Notes under the pieces: generated by a model
Told to the model about the DNA's origin: nothing
The model's input: only the letters and a program-made list of their open reading frames with translations
The model's database searches: none
NCBI GenBank assembly: GCA_016720585.1
Contig: JADKKH010000002.1
Span: 124,001 to 188,000, forward strand
Direction: 5' to 3'
Source: Chitinophagaceae bacterium
GTDB lineage: Bacteria > Bacteroidota > Bacteroidia > Chitinophagales > Chitinophagaceae
Length of the DNA stretch: 64,000 bases
Position numbers and translations under genes: made by a program
Shown here: in pieces, positions 44,613-53,955 of the stretch
Layout of the letters: the number at the start of each line of letters is the position of its first letter
Position numbering within the stretch: position 1 is the stretch's first letter

Positions 44613-45596
44613 TCACGGAAACTTTCTGAAAACAGTAAACTTCAATAGTATTTCAATAAAAAGGAATGCCAGCGCTGCCAGGACAAAGGGCAAAAACCTT
44701 TCGGTTGAACGGTTGAAAGTAATAACCTCCATTTTTGATTTCTCAAACGAATTAATCTGTTGGTAGGTTTCTTTTAAACCTTCTTTATCACGCGCCCGGA
44801 AATACCTGCCGCCGGTTTCATCAGCAATTTTCTTCAACAATGCTTCATCTATAAAATCGATGTTGGGATTCTTTTGCTTCGGTTTATTACCAGCCATTTC
44901 AATTAAATTGGATGCCCCCATACCGATGGTATACACTTTTACCTGCTGCGATTTAGCAATATCCAATGCCGTCAATGGGTCTATCAATCTCGTATCAGGA
45001 GCATCTTCTTTCCCATCTGTTATCAGGATAATGACTTTCGTCTTGGATTTACTTTTGACTAAACGGTCAACGGCCGTTGCCAGACCCTCGCCTATCACCG
45101 TACCATCTTTGAGGTATTTTCTGCTATCGAGCGACCGGATCTGCGTAATCAAGGTCATTTTATCTCCCGTTATCGGACATTGGGTAAAGCTTTCCCCGGA
45201 AAAAATTACTAACCCGATCCTGTCCACAGGCCGGCTGCGGACAAATTCCTCCGCCACTTCTTTGGCTACTTCCATTCTGGAAGGAAGAATATCCCTGGAT
45301 CCCATACTGCCACTAACATCCATACAAAGTACCATATCAATTCCCTCACCTTCTGTATGTTGTTCCTTATTTCTTTTCTGAGGCCGGGCCAGCGCCACTA
45401 TCAAACAACTTAATGTCAACAAACGCAAAACAAATGGCAAATGCCGGAAGCGATTCCTCCAGGACGAAACCTGGAATGCGTAAACGGAAGATACTTTTAG
45501 CGTTGCCTGCCTCCGGCTCTGTCTTTTTACATACCACCAGGTTATAAAAGGAAGTAACCCAAAAAGACCAAAAAAAATTGGGTAAACAAAGTCCAT
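44613..45596 (-). CDS. batA: BatA-type von Willebrand factor A domain membrane protein
   Basis: The protein of about 327 residues has an N-terminal membrane helix pair, a VWA domain with the MIDAS motif DVSGSMGSRD near residue 93 and a C-terminal membrane helix. BatA proteins of this phylum act with MoxR ATPases at the inner membrane and have been linked to aerotolerance and stress. I use the ATG at 45596 (MDFVYPIFFGLFG). It is the last member of the moxR-DUF58-BatD-like-batA set in transcription order. The MIDAS aspartate and serines are intact, so metal binding is likely. Confidence 0.9.
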   Translation of the reverse strand: MDFVYPIFFGLFGLLPFITWWYVKRQSRRQATLKVSSVYAFQVSSWRNRFRHLPFVLRLLTLSCLIVALARPQKRNKEQHTEGEGIDMVLCMDVSGSMGSRDILPSRMEVAKEVAEEFVRSRPVDRIGLVIFSGESFTQCPITGDKMTLITQIRSLDSRKYLKDGTVIGEGLATAVDRLVKSKSKTKVIILITDGKEDAPDTRLIDPLTALDIAKSQQVKVYTIGMGASNLIEMAGNKPKQKNPNIDFIDEALLKKIADETGGRYFRARDKEGLKETYQQINSFEKSKMEVITFNRSTERFLPFVLAALAFLFIEILLKFTVFRKFP

Positions 45597-45619
45597 ATTT
45601 TTTATCCAATTATATAGCA

Positions 45620-46492
45620 TCAGTTCTTTCGTTCTATTTCTTCAATGGTTTGTTGAATAGTTTCTAAAGAATTTCGGTCATCATCTGCCGGAGGTACGAA
45701 CCTGGCAAATTTTACAAAATCGCTCAATTGCAACGATTGAGCCAGTTTGCTAAACTTTTCTTTTTCCAGGTTTAGATCCTGTAAGCGAAGTATCAGGTCG
45801 CCGGTGGTTTTTTGAAGGGAAAGGATGCCTTTCTTTCTGAAAATATACAACCTGAATATATCCGACAGTTTTGAATAAAATATTTTTGCACCCGGCTTTT
45901 CTTTTTTCAAAAGCGCCAGTTCTTTCATCGCTTCTTCATAAGGGTCTATCACCATTTCCGGTATTGATCTGTTGCCTGGATTTTTCTTTCTCATGAGAAA
46001 AAGGAGCAGCAATACGAGCAATAAAACACCTCCGGCAGCATAGGGCCACCCCGGTTTCTTTTTTGCCGGGCTGATTTCGATAATATCCTTTATGTCATGA
46101 TAATCCTGGTTAGGATTAAAATCAGAAAAAACTACTGTAACAGGTATCGTATCAGTCCTTACACCGGTTGAAAGTGTGAAAGATGGAATAACCCATCGAC
46201 CCGAATCAAAACTGGTAATGGTATATATATTCCGGATACTTATTATCCCATCCTTTTTAATGCTGTCGGTAACCCGCTCACCCAGGAATTCAAAATGATT
46301 GATCGTATCAATAGGGTTAAATGAAATTCCTGATCCTGTTGGTATACCGGTTTCAATAAATAATTGTATGGGCTCCCCGATGAGAATCCTGTTTTTATCA
46401 ACTGATGCTTTGATCGAAAGCTTTCCCTGGGCCATACTGACATGTACTACCAGCAGGCAAAGTGAAAGAAATATGGATCTGAAAAATATCAT
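45620..46492 (-). CDS. BatD-like membrane protein of the Bat operon
   Basis: This 290-residue protein has a signal peptide (FLSLCLLVVHVSMAQ), a periplasmic beta-sandwich part (about residues 25-140), a membrane helix (residues 149-167, GGVLLLVLLLLFLM) and a cytosolic helical C-terminus. This layout corresponds to shortened BatD/DUF4381-like members found between DUF58 and BatA genes. It overlaps neither neighbour but is close to both (4 and 23 bases). It probably bridges the VWA protein with the ATPase. The similarity is weak, so the name is a guess from order and topology. Confidence 0.7.
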   Translation of the reverse strand: MIFFRSIFLSLCLLVVHVSMAQGKLSIKASVDKNRILIGEPIQLFIETGIPTGSGISFNPIDTINHFEFLGERVTDSIKKDGIISIRNIYTITSFDSGRWVIPSFTLSTGVRTDTIPVTVVFSDFNPNQDYHDIKDIIEISPAKKKPGWPYAAGGVLLLVLLLLFLMRKKNPGNRSIPEMVIDPYEEAMKELALLKKEKPGAKIFYSKLSDIFRLYIFRKKGILSLQKTTGDLILRLQDLNLEKEKFSKLAQSLQLSDFVKFARFVPPADDDRNSLETIQQTIEEIERKN

Positions 46493-46496
46493 GTTG

Positions 46497-47369
46497 TCAT
46501 CTGTTCCGGCTTTGGAAGAATCGCTGTAACACTTTTACATAATCTTCGCCGGACTTTACATGCAGCAGGTCGCATCCTGCTTTTTTGAAAGTTTGTGTAC
46601 TATAATCAGTGACTCTGAAAAACTCCTGTTCATAGCTATACCGGACAAAACTATCGCTGCTATCCACCCATTTCGTTTTTCCGTTTTCGGAATCCTGCAC
46701 CTGCAGCAACCCGGCATCGGGCAAGTGCTGGTCCATTGGGTCGTATAGCTTAATTCCGATCACATCATGTTTTTTCCCGGCAATCCGCAAAGCATCTTCA
46801 TAATTAGCATCCAGGAAATCACTCAGAATAAAAGCTATACTTTTTTGCCGGGTAGCATTATTAAAAAACCGGAGCGCCTTATGGACAGCCGTCCCTTTTC
46901 CCCGGGTTTCTTTACTGAGTAATTCCCTGACAATATATAAAGCATGTTGTTTTCCCTTCTTGGGTGGGATATAGGCCTCTACAATATCACTGTAGAATAT
47001 CACACCGATTTTATCTGCATTATTCACGGCTGAAAAACCAAGCACGGCCGCTATCTCCGTAATGATATCTTTTTTTCTTGCATGAGAAGTACCAAACAAT
47101 AAACTGGAACTAATATCTACCAGTAACATCACTGTCAGCTCTCGTTCTTCTTCAAAGACCTTACTGAAAGTATGACCAAACCGTGCCGAAACATTCCAGT
47201 CAATAAAACGGATATCATCCCCCGCCGCATACTCCCGGACCTCTTTAAAGGACATGCCCCTTCCCTTGAAAGCACTGTGATATTCGCCGGTGAATAAATC
47301 ACTGGTGAGTTTCTTGCTTTTGATTTCAAGTTCTCTTACTTTTTTTATTATTTCGGTTGTAGTTAACAA
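46497..47369 (-). CDS. DUF58 domain protein (VWA-like)
   Basis: The 290-residue cytosolic protein carries the DUF58 signature GRGMSFKEVREYAAGDDIRFIDW near residues 40-60 and a VWA-like core with LLVDISSS. It is regularly encoded next to MoxR ATPases and is thought to be a partner. The start is a TTG (47369), which matches the beginning of family members (LTTTEIIKKVRELEIKSKKL). An 80-base repeat separates it from moxR. No catalytic function is known. Confidence 0.9.
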   Translation of the reverse strand: MLTTTEIIKKVRELEIKSKKLTSDLFTGEYHSAFKGRGMSFKEVREYAAGDDIRFIDWNVSARFGHTFSKVFEEERELTVMLLVDISSSLLFGTSHARKKDIITEIAAVLGFSAVNNADKIGVIFYSDIVEAYIPPKKGKQHALYIVRELLSKETRGKGTAVHKALRFFNNATRQKSIAFILSDFLDANYEDALRIAGKKHDVIGIKLYDPMDQHLPDAGLLQVQDSENGKTKWVDSSDSFVRYSYEQEFFRVTDYSTQTFKKAGCDLLHVKSGEDYVKVLQRFFQSRNR

Positions 47370-47371
47370 AT

Positions 47372-47451
47372 GGAACGCAGATTTTTATGATTCTTATGAT
47401 GAACACAGATAATCATAATAAATCTTAACTATCATGATTATCTGCGTTCTT
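47372..47451. repeat. GAACGCAG...CTGCGTTC intergenic inverted repeat
   Basis: GAACGCAG (47373-47380) is inverted at CTGCGTTC (47442-47449), with further ATGAT and ATCAT words inside. It lies directly between the moxR stop and the DUF58 start and would form a large stem in the operon transcript. It resembles repeats common in this phylum. Confidence 0.6.
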
Positions 47452-47453
47452 GT

Positions 47454-48452
47454 TTATGGCACATTAATTTGTTTCAATACATCTTCTATTACATCCTCCA
47501 CTTTTACATTTTCAGCTTCTGCTTCATAGGTCAGCCCGATGCGGTGGCGCAGTACATCCTTACAGATACTCCGGACATCTTCCGGAATAACAAATCCCCG
47601 CTTATTTAAAAACGCCTGTGCTTTTGATGCCAGCCCCAAATTGATACTTCCTCTTGGTGACGCCCCGTATGAAATGAGGGGTTTTAATTTTTCCAGCTTA
47701 TACTGCTCCGGGTTTCGGGTTGCAAAAACAATATCCAGAATATACTGTTCAATTTTTTCGTCCATATAGATCTCCCGGGTCAGGTTTTTTGCAGCTATAA
47801 CTTCCTGAATGGAAACAACCGGCTTTATGGATGCAAAAGTCCCTTCTATATTTTGACGGAGAATTAATTGCTCCTCCTTCATTTTGGGATAATCAACAAT
47901 AACTTTCATGATAAAACGATCCACCTGTGCTTCGGGCAAAGGATAAGTCCCCTCCTGCTCCAGCGGGTTTTGCGTAGCGAGTACTAAAAAAGGTTCATCC
48001 AATTGATACGTACTGTCACCAATGGTCACCTGTCTTTCCTGCATCGCTTCCAATAAAGCACTCTGTACTTTGGCAGGTGACCTGTTAATTTCATCTGCTA
48101 AAATGAAATTGGCGAAAATGGGGCCCTTATGTACAATAAATTCATTTTTTTGCTGATGATAGATCATTGTTCCGATCAAATCAGCAGGCAACAAATCGGG
48201 AGTGAATTGTATCCGGCTGAACTTCGCATGAATAGCCAATGCCAATGATTTTATAGTCAGGGTTTTAGCAAGCCCGGGCACACCTTCCAGCAAAACATGG
48301 CCATTACTGAGTAAGCCAATCAGCAGCCGGTCAAGCATGTGAGTTTGACCAATAATAACATGACTTATCTCCTCCCTTAATTTATCTGTAAAATTTCCGG
48401 CATGGCTGATGCGTTCATTCAATAGCCTTATATCTTCCGCGGTTTTTAACAT
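47454..48452 (-). CDS. MoxR-family AAA+ ATPase
   Basis: MoxR ATPases act as chaperones for VWA-domain partner proteins. This one of 332 residues has Walker A GVPGLAKT, Walker B LADEINR, the sensor ATQNP and the winged C-terminal domain. It is the first gene of the Bat operon (moxR, DUF58, BatD-like, batA). Its partners are thus those proteins rather than distant ones. The GXRP segment and the arginine finger appear intact. A promoter should lie just upstream of 48452. Confidence 0.94.
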   Translation of the reverse strand: MLKTAEDIRLLNERISHAGNFTDKLREEISHVIIGQTHMLDRLLIGLLSNGHVLLEGVPGLAKTLTIKSLALAIHAKFSRIQFTPDLLPADLIGTMIYHQQKNEFIVHKGPIFANFILADEINRSPAKVQSALLEAMQERQVTIGDSTYQLDEPFLVLATQNPLEQEGTYPLPEAQVDRFIMKVIVDYPKMKEEQLILRQNIEGTFASIKPVVSIQEVIAAKNLTREIYMDEKIEQYILDIVFATRNPEQYKLEKLKPLISYGASPRGSINLGLASKAQAFLNKRGFVIPEDVRSICKDVLRHRIGLTYEAEAENVKVEDVIEDVLKQINVP

Positions 48453-48605
48453 TTGTAATTATTTAAGATGCACAAAATACGAACTTGAACTAAGCAAATT
48501 ACCGGCCGGGATGATGAACGGGGGCATTTCCGGCATCATTTTAGAGGTCTTTTACCCATGACCTTTAAAAAAAATTACTTATTTTGTGCAACTAATCCAA
48601 AGTAT

Positions 48606-49064
48606 ATGAAAAAACAACTCAGTTTATTTATTTTCCTATTGACCTTTAGTTCCCTTTTATTTTATTCCTGCAGCAATAAGGACACTACGCCGGCCCCGAA
48701 AACAAAAACACAGCTTCTTACGCAAAGTACCTGGAAATTTAAAGGTGCAACTGTGGGCGGCGCTGATTTTTCCGGTTCGTTACAAGCCTGCCAGAAAGAT
48801 AATTTGCTGACTTTTGTAAGTACCGGAACAGGAACACTTGACGAAGGCACGGCCAAATGCACCGTTACTGATCCGCAAACAAACCCTTTTACCTGGAATT
48901 TTGCGACCAATGAAACCATTCTTCATATTTCTACCATATTATTTACAGGAGGCAATAGCGATTTTACGATTGTGTCGTTGACTGAAACATCCCTGGTTGT
49001 TTCTCAAAATATCTCTTTCGGACCGGGTCCTGTTTTTAACGCAGTCATATCTTTCATGCATTAA
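48606..49064 (+). CDS. lipocalin-like lipoprotein
   Basis: The protein of about 152 residues starts with a lipoprotein signal and the lipobox FYSCS, then a small beta-rich domain resembling the Lipocalin_5/DUF5004 type (LTQSTWKFKGATVGG, and repeated short strands). I use the ATG at 48606 (MKKQLSLF); the frame is open back to 48558. Members of this group are abundant in Chitinophagaceae and have no known role. It is convergent with nadE by 2 bases. Confidence 0.7.
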   Translation: MKKQLSLFIFLLTFSSLLFYSCSNKDTTPAPKTKTQLLTQSTWKFKGATVGGADFSGSLQACQKDNLLTFVSTGTGTLDEGTAKCTVTDPQTNPFTWNFATNETILHISTILFTGGNSDFTIVSLTETSLVVSQNISFGPGPVFNAVISFMH

Positions 49065-49066
49065 TT

Positions 49067-50749
49067 TCAGGAAAGATATTTACCAACGATCGGCACCCGT
49101 CGCCCTACCCCGAAAGCTTTGGGTGATATACGGATGATGGGACAAAACTGGTTTCGCTTATATTCATTGACATTCACCATTTTTATTACCCTGTCCACCA
49201 AAGCCCCATCAAAGCCCAATGCTTTTATTTCATTTGGGCCCTGCCTTCCTTCAATATATTGATATAAGATTTTATCCAGTACAGCATATTCCGGCAACGA
49301 ATCAATATCTTTTTGCCCGGGTCTCAACTCAGCAGAAGGCGGTTTCACTATAATGCTCTGGGGAATAATTTCCTCAGTACGGTTTATATATTTCGCCAGG
49401 GCATATACCTGCATCTTATAACAATCACCTAATACCCCTAACCCTCCTGCCATATCACCATACAAGGTACCGTAACCGGTTGCTAATTCACTTTTGTTGG
49501 AGGTATTTAACAAGATATAACCGAATTTATTGGCAATTGCCATCAGCAGGTTACCCCGTATTCTTGCCTGTATGTTTTCTTCTGCCAAACCAAAAGGAAG
49601 GTCTTGAAACTGGGGCTTTAAATCATTCAGAAAGCTTTCATAAATATTTTTTATCGGAATAGTGTCATACGGATTACCAAGATTTTTACTCAGCTGCTCT
49701 GCATCACTAACTGAATGTTCAGTTGAAAAGGGGGACGGCATTAAAATAGTCCTGACATTTTCTTTCCCCAATGCTTTACAGGCCAGCACTAATGTAACGG
49801 CACTGTCTATACCCCCGCTACTACCCAGGATAGCTTTGGTGAAACCCATTTTGCTGAAATAATCCCTGATGGCCATGACTATGGCATCATGTATTTCAGA
49901 GATACATAGATCATATTCCAGTTCTTCCGGAATAAATTCTGCGCCCGGTAAATCTTTCGCCAGGGCAATTACCGGTTCTGTAAAGGTCCCGTCATCTTTC
50001 AATTCAAATACTTCCAGCGCTTCTTTAAACAAGGGTAATTGTTTGATAAGATTTGCCTCTTTATCAAAAACCAGGGAACCACCGTCGAATACAATCTCTG
50101 TCTGGCTACCCACACAATTGCAATAAAGCATGGGCAGTTTATATTTTGAGGTATTTAATTTGATGATCGCTTTCCGGTCCTCCACATGTGTATAATCAAA
50201 TGGGGAAGCAGATAAGTTCAGCATGATATCCGGTCGCTGTTTCATCAGTTCATCCATCGGGCAAATACGGTACATCGGGTTATCGCCCAGGTTCCAGATA
50301 TCCTCACAGATGGTTATAGCCAGCTTTTTTCCTTTAAATTCAATGACATTCCAATGATAAGCCGGTTCGAAATATCGGTACTCATCAAACACATCATAAT
50401 TAGGAAGGCATGTTTTGTGAGCGACTGCCTTAACCTGTTTTTCATATAAAAAGAATGCAGCGTTGAACAAATCCTTTCCTTCCCTTACCGGGTTTTTGTC
50501 CGGAGCACCAACAAGAACAGCAATGGTATCGGCATGTTCCCTGATCTTATCAATCGATTCGTAGCTTTTTTTGATGAAGTCATCAAACTCCAAAAAATCT
50601 CTGGGCGGATACCCGCAAACGCATAGTTCTGAAAAAAGGATGAGGTCTGCCCCTGATTTCTTTGCCTGGTTAATCCCCTCAATTATCTTTCGGGTATTTT
50701 CCTCAAAATTGCCAATGTGATAATTTTGCTGGGCTAAGGCGATCTTCAT
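49067..50749 (-). CDS. nadE: glutamine-dependent NAD+ synthetase
   Basis: NadE amidates nicotinic acid adenine dinucleotide to NAD+. The N-terminal nitrilase-like glutaminase domain has the Glu (SELCVCGYPP), Lys (HKTCLPNYDVFDEYRYF) and Cys (ITICEDIW) of its triad. The C-terminal synthetase domain begins near residue 280 with GSSGGIDSA, the pyrophosphate loop. At 560 residues it is the two-domain type. I start at 50749 (MKIALAQQNY). It lies divergent to gldB, the same neighbour pair known from Flavobacterium. NadC for the same pathway is encoded about 5 kb on. Confidence 0.95.
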   Translation of the reverse strand: MKIALAQQNYHIGNFEENTRKIIEGINQAKKSGADLILFSELCVCGYPPRDFLEFDDFIKKSYESIDKIREHADTIAVLVGAPDKNPVREGKDLFNAAFFLYEKQVKAVAHKTCLPNYDVFDEYRYFEPAYHWNVIEFKGKKLAITICEDIWNLGDNPMYRICPMDELMKQRPDIMLNLSASPFDYTHVEDRKAIIKLNTSKYKLPMLYCNCVGSQTEIVFDGGSLVFDKEANLIKQLPLFKEALEVFELKDDGTFTEPVIALAKDLPGAEFIPEELEYDLCISEIHDAIVMAIRDYFSKMGFTKAILGSSGGIDSAVTLVLACKALGKENVRTILMPSPFSTEHSVSDAEQLSKNLGNPYDTIPIKNIYESFLNDLKPQFQDLPFGLAEENIQARIRGNLLMAIANKFGYILLNTSNKSELATGYGTLYGDMAGGLGVLGDCYKMQVYALAKYINRTEEIIPQSIIVKPPSAELRPGQKDIDSLPEYAVLDKILYQYIEGRQGPNEIKALGFDGALVDRVIKMVNVNEYKRNQFCPIIRISPKAFGVGRRVPIVGKYLS

Positions 50750-50924
50750 ATAATACAAATTTACAACAGTGCAAGTTAATTGGACAAACAGGGCAAATAA
50801 AGCAGTCTGAAACTACCCAGGTACTTTATATACTTTATTTACTTTATTTACACTAATTACCTTTTAACCGTTCCTCTTTAACTTCGCAAACAACAATCTT
50901 TTCAACTTTCCGTTATCATTCAGC

Positions 50925-51956
50925 ATGAAAAAAACCGTCTTTATTTTATTACTTGCCGTTTCATTAGCTGACTGCAAAAAAAAGAAAGGGATTCCCGATG
51001 TTTCCCATATAAAAGTGGACCTGCAGCTCATACGTTATGACCGGGATTTTTTTACCATTGACAGCAACGATGTTATGACGGGCTTACAGGAACTCAACAG
51101 GAAATACCCTGTACTGACAACAATTTTTCTGCAAAATATCCTGGGTCTTGACAGTGCTTCAACCCTCTCCGGTGTGAAAAGATTTCTCAGCCTGAGCAAT
51201 GGCTTATATGATACTGTGAATACGGTTTTTAACAATACCGGCGAAATAGAAAAGGATTTCAAAAAAAGTTTTCAATTTGTAAAATATTATTTCCCGAAAT
51301 ATAAAGTGCCCAACATTATCACTATCGCCGGCCCGGTAGATGCTATGGCCCAATCCAAAACCGGCCCCACGCCGGATTTTCTGGGACCTGACTTTTTAGG
51401 TGTCAGCCTCCAATTTTATTTAGGTAATAATTTTTCTGTTTACAGCGATCCTTTCTTTATGGAAAATGTTGCACCCCGCTACCGAAGCCGCCGGTTCAGC
51501 AAAGAATATATGATCGCCGATGCCATGCAGCTCATTGTTAGTGATATTTTCCCGGACAAAGCAGCAGGCAAGCCTTTAATAGAACAAATGATTGAAAAAG
51601 GCAAACAATGGTATTTATTAGATAAGTTTATTCCGGAATCCCCGGATTCTATAAAAACCGGCTATACACAGCAACAACTGGACTGGTGTTCTGAAAACGA
51701 AGGTTTAATCTGGAGTTATATCGTTAAAAATGAAGACCTCTATTCACAAAACCCCGCTATCATTCAAACCTATATCGGCGAAGGGCCCTTTACACAAGGC
51801 TTTTCACAGGAACTTTCACCCGGCAACCTGGGACAATGGATAGGATGGCAGATCATTAAGAAATTTGTCAGTAAAAATCCCGGTATGAAACCGGAAGAAG
51901 TGATGCATACAGATGCTGCTAAGATATTGGACGGTGCCCGGTATAAGCCCAAGTAA
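50925..51956 (+). CDS. gldB: gliding motility lipoprotein GldB
   Basis: GldB is a lipoprotein of 343 residues required for gliding motility and type IX secretion in Flavobacterium. The signal ends with LADCK (Cys18). The core contains the family segments YDRDFFTID and LIRYDRDFF near the start and the C-terminal YTPQ-like TQQQLDWCSENEGLIWSYIVK. The typical neighbour, nadE, is divergent upstream. GldC, which follows gldB in Flavobacterium, was not found next to it. Whether this organism glides cannot be judged from one gene, as gldB also occurs in non-gliding relatives. Confidence 0.88.
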   Translation: MKKTVFILLLAVSLADCKKKKGIPDVSHIKVDLQLIRYDRDFFTIDSNDVMTGLQELNRKYPVLTTIFLQNILGLDSASTLSGVKRFLSLSNGLYDTVNTVFNNTGEIEKDFKKSFQFVKYYFPKYKVPNIITIAGPVDAMAQSKTGPTPDFLGPDFLGVSLQFYLGNNFSVYSDPFFMENVAPRYRSRRFSKEYMIADAMQLIVSDIFPDKAAGKPLIEQMIEKGKQWYLLDKFIPESPDSIKTGYTQQQLDWCSENEGLIWSYIVKNEDLYSQNPAIIQTYIGEGPFTQGFSQELSPGNLGQWIGWQIIKKFVSKNPGMKPEEVMHTDAAKILDGARYKPK

Positions 51957-52065
51957 ACTCCTTTGATCATATTGTTCATTTTGTTGAGACAAGTCATGCA
52001 ATTATAAGGTATAAATTCCACCGTCATAATCTGGGTCTAAGATTTTCCATATTTTTACGGCAATC

Positions 52066-53118
52066 ATGAAGTCTCTCGCTATCACACTCACCGATCCGGT
52101 TTATAAACCTAAAGAAAAATACAACCTGTATGAAAAACTCTGGCTGAGAATCATGGTTGATAAAAGAGATCTGCCTTTTATTTACCTGTTAACAACAATT
52201 CATCTGTTAGTAGTGCCTGTTGCCCTGTTACTTTTTACGCCGTTGCTGTCAGGCTGGTGGTGGTGGGCGGTGGCTATTCCTTATTTCTACGTTTCACAAT
52301 TTTTTTTCAAAGGCAGTTTCGGTTTGATGTTTCATTGTCTTTGTCATAGAAAATTATTTAAACCCCCGTTTCAAAAACCACTGATGGCCTATATTACCTG
52401 GATAATATGTCCGTTGTTTGGTCATGCTCCGGAAGGTTATTTTAGTCACCACATGGGTATGCATCATATAGAAAATAATATGCCCGATGACACCAGCAGT
52501 ACGATGTCTTACCAACGGGATAGCCTCAAAGGGTTTCTTGCATATTTTTTCAAATTTATTTTTGTAGGTGTTATCAACACGATCCGGTATTTATTTAACC
52601 GCAAAAGAAAAAAATTATACCAGCGGCTTACTGCCGGCGAATATATTTACCTGGCTTTCTGTATCGGCATGTGCTTTGTAAATCTCAAAGCCACCCTCCT
52701 GGTGTTTATTGTACCCCTGGTATTTGCCCGGTTAGTTATGATGCTGGGCAACTGGACACAACATTCTTTTATTGATGCCCGTGACCCGGAAAATCTTTAT
52801 ACCAGTTCCATCAACTGCATCAATACAGTTTATAATCACAAATGCTGGAATGATGGCTATCATATTGTCCATCACCTGCGGCCGGGTATGCATTACACAG
52901 AAATGCCGGATGAATTTTTAAAACGGAAAGATGAATTCGCCGCTCATAAAGCTATTGTTTTTGATGGCATCCATTACCTCCATATTTTCACCTGGCTGCT
53001 GACCAAACGTTACGATAAGCTGGCTGATAACCTGGTCAACATCAATGGCACTATGTTTCAATCCAAAGAAGAAGCTATAGCCTTGATGAAAGAAAGAACC
53101 CGGAAGATAAACCCCTGA
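52066..53118 (+). CDS. fatty acid desaturase-family membrane protein
   Basis: This 350-residue integral membrane protein has several hydrophobic helices and three histidine boxes: HCLCH near residue 94, HHMGMHH near 128 and HIVHHLRPGMHY near 267. These bind the diiron centre of fatty acid desaturases and related hydroxylases. The sequence is distant from delta-9 enzymes, so the substrate (acyl chain, sphingolipid or carotenoid) is open. Its stop codon TGA lies inside a 28-base repeat that is inverted at the end of the next gene. Confidence 0.82.
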   Translation: MKSLAITLTDPVYKPKEKYNLYEKLWLRIMVDKRDLPFIYLLTTIHLLVVPVALLLFTPLLSGWWWWAVAIPYFYVSQFFFKGSFGLMFHCLCHRKLFKPPFQKPLMAYITWIICPLFGHAPEGYFSHHMGMHHIENNMPDDTSSTMSYQRDSLKGFLAYFFKFIFVGVINTIRYLFNRKRKKLYQRLTAGEYIYLAFCIGMCFVNLKATLLVFIVPLVFARLVMMLGNWTQHSFIDARDPENLYTSSINCINTVYNHKCWNDGYHIVHHLRPGMHYTEMPDEFLKRKDEFAAHKAIVFDGIHYLHIFTWLLTKRYDKLADNLVNINGTMFQSKEEAIALMKERTRKINP

Positions 53119-53142
53119 ACCCTGTCCCTAAAGGGAACTTAG
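53115..53142 (+). repeat. 28-base inverted repeat, left copy, at a gene end
   Basis: CTGAACCCTGTCCCTAAAGGGAACTTAG holds the desaturase stop codon (TGA at 53116-53118). It is inverted exactly at 53439-53466. The inner CCCTAAAGGG makes each copy self-complementary as well. Confidence 0.75.
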
Positions 53143-53438
53143 GTCAATGATTCATTATCATATATTTTATTGTTAACAGGGATAAGATTTTCTTGTTACT
53201 GTAACCTTCCCTGATTTTATTCTTTCAATTGTAAATTGTCATTGCCAAAACTTATGCCACCCATAACTTGCCGATTACTGTAAGTTCTACTTTCAATTTA
53301 AACAATCTTCCAACATTAAAGAGAGCAAAAGCTAATACTTCAACAAGCCCAACAGCGAACAGAAGCTTGAAGTGTGCGACGCAACGAAGGAAAAAAAACT
53401 GCTGTAAGAAATAATAAAAATTGAAATGAAATTCAGAT
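53143..53438. other. intergenic region between convergent genes, bounded by inverted repeats
   Basis: This roughly 300-base stretch lies between exact 28-base inverted repeats at the ends of the desaturase and apaG genes. It holds the second copy of the 28-base variable-core repeat (53353-53380) and A/T-rich sequence. No coding frame is convincing. It could fold back as one large stem-loop or be a non-autonomous element. Confidence 0.5.
53353..53380 (+). repeat. 28-base dispersed repeat with variable core, copy 2
   Basis: CAGCGAACAGAA and GTGTGCGAC as in copy 1 at 42115, but with the core GCTTGAA. Spacing is identical. Confidence 0.6.
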
Positions 53439-53466
53439 CTAAGTTCCCTTTAGGGACAGGGTTCAG
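53439..53466 (-). repeat. 28-base inverted repeat, right copy, at a gene end
   Basis: This is the exact inverse of 53115-53142. It contains the apaG stop codon (TGA on the minus strand at 53465-53463). Confidence 0.75.
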
Positions 53467-53849
53467 TTATTCTTCATCGGTACAATCATCTCAAAAGAAG
53501 GGATACTTACATCAAACATTTTTTTGCTGTGCAGATTTTCCATCTGGTAGGTTCCTTTCATCCGGCCCATTTCAGTGCGGAGGTTACAACCGCTGACATA
53601 TTGATAATTTTCGCCGGGCTGTAAGGTGGGTTGCACGCCGATCACGCCTTCCCCCTCCACTTCCCGGTGGCTGCCATTGCTGTCAAAAATATACCAGTGC
53701 CGGCGGTGAAGTTTTACAGGGAAAGAATTATGATTTTCCAGCATGATACGGTATGCAAACATAAATTCCGATTGCAGCGGGTTACTGTAATCGGCCTGGT
53801 AGAATGTTTCTACACTCACTTTCACACCTTCGGAAATCATACTGGTCAT
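53463..53849 (-). CDS. apaG: ApaG family protein
   Basis: ApaG is a small fibronectin-III-like protein of 128 residues. It is linked to divalent cation or dinucleotide metabolism in enterobacteria, but the exact role is unresolved. The family core is clear: GEGVIGVQPTLQPGENYQYVSG and MGRMKGTYQM. It lies on the minus strand, divergent to the isocitrate dehydrogenase gene, and its stop codon lies in the 28-base repeat. Confidence 0.93.
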   Translation of the reverse strand: MTSMISEGVKVSVETFYQADYSNPLQSEFMFAYRIMLENHNSFPVKLHRRHWYIFDSNGSHREVEGEGVIGVQPTLQPGENYQYVSGCNLRTEMGRMKGTYQMENLHSKKMFDVSIPSFEMIVPMKNN

Positions 53850-53955
53850 ATAGTAAAAATAAACAATTTACGGCAGATGCCAACCGGGCATTTTTTTCCA
53901 TTCAATTCAAAAAGCAGGTCTTAATTTTACGGCATTGATATATAAAAATTCTGAC

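Noticed and set aside
53143..53438. A tRNA or structured RNA gene in the convergent gap
   Set aside because: No cloverleaf, T-arm consensus or known RNA motif was recognised by eye; only the repeats can be supported.
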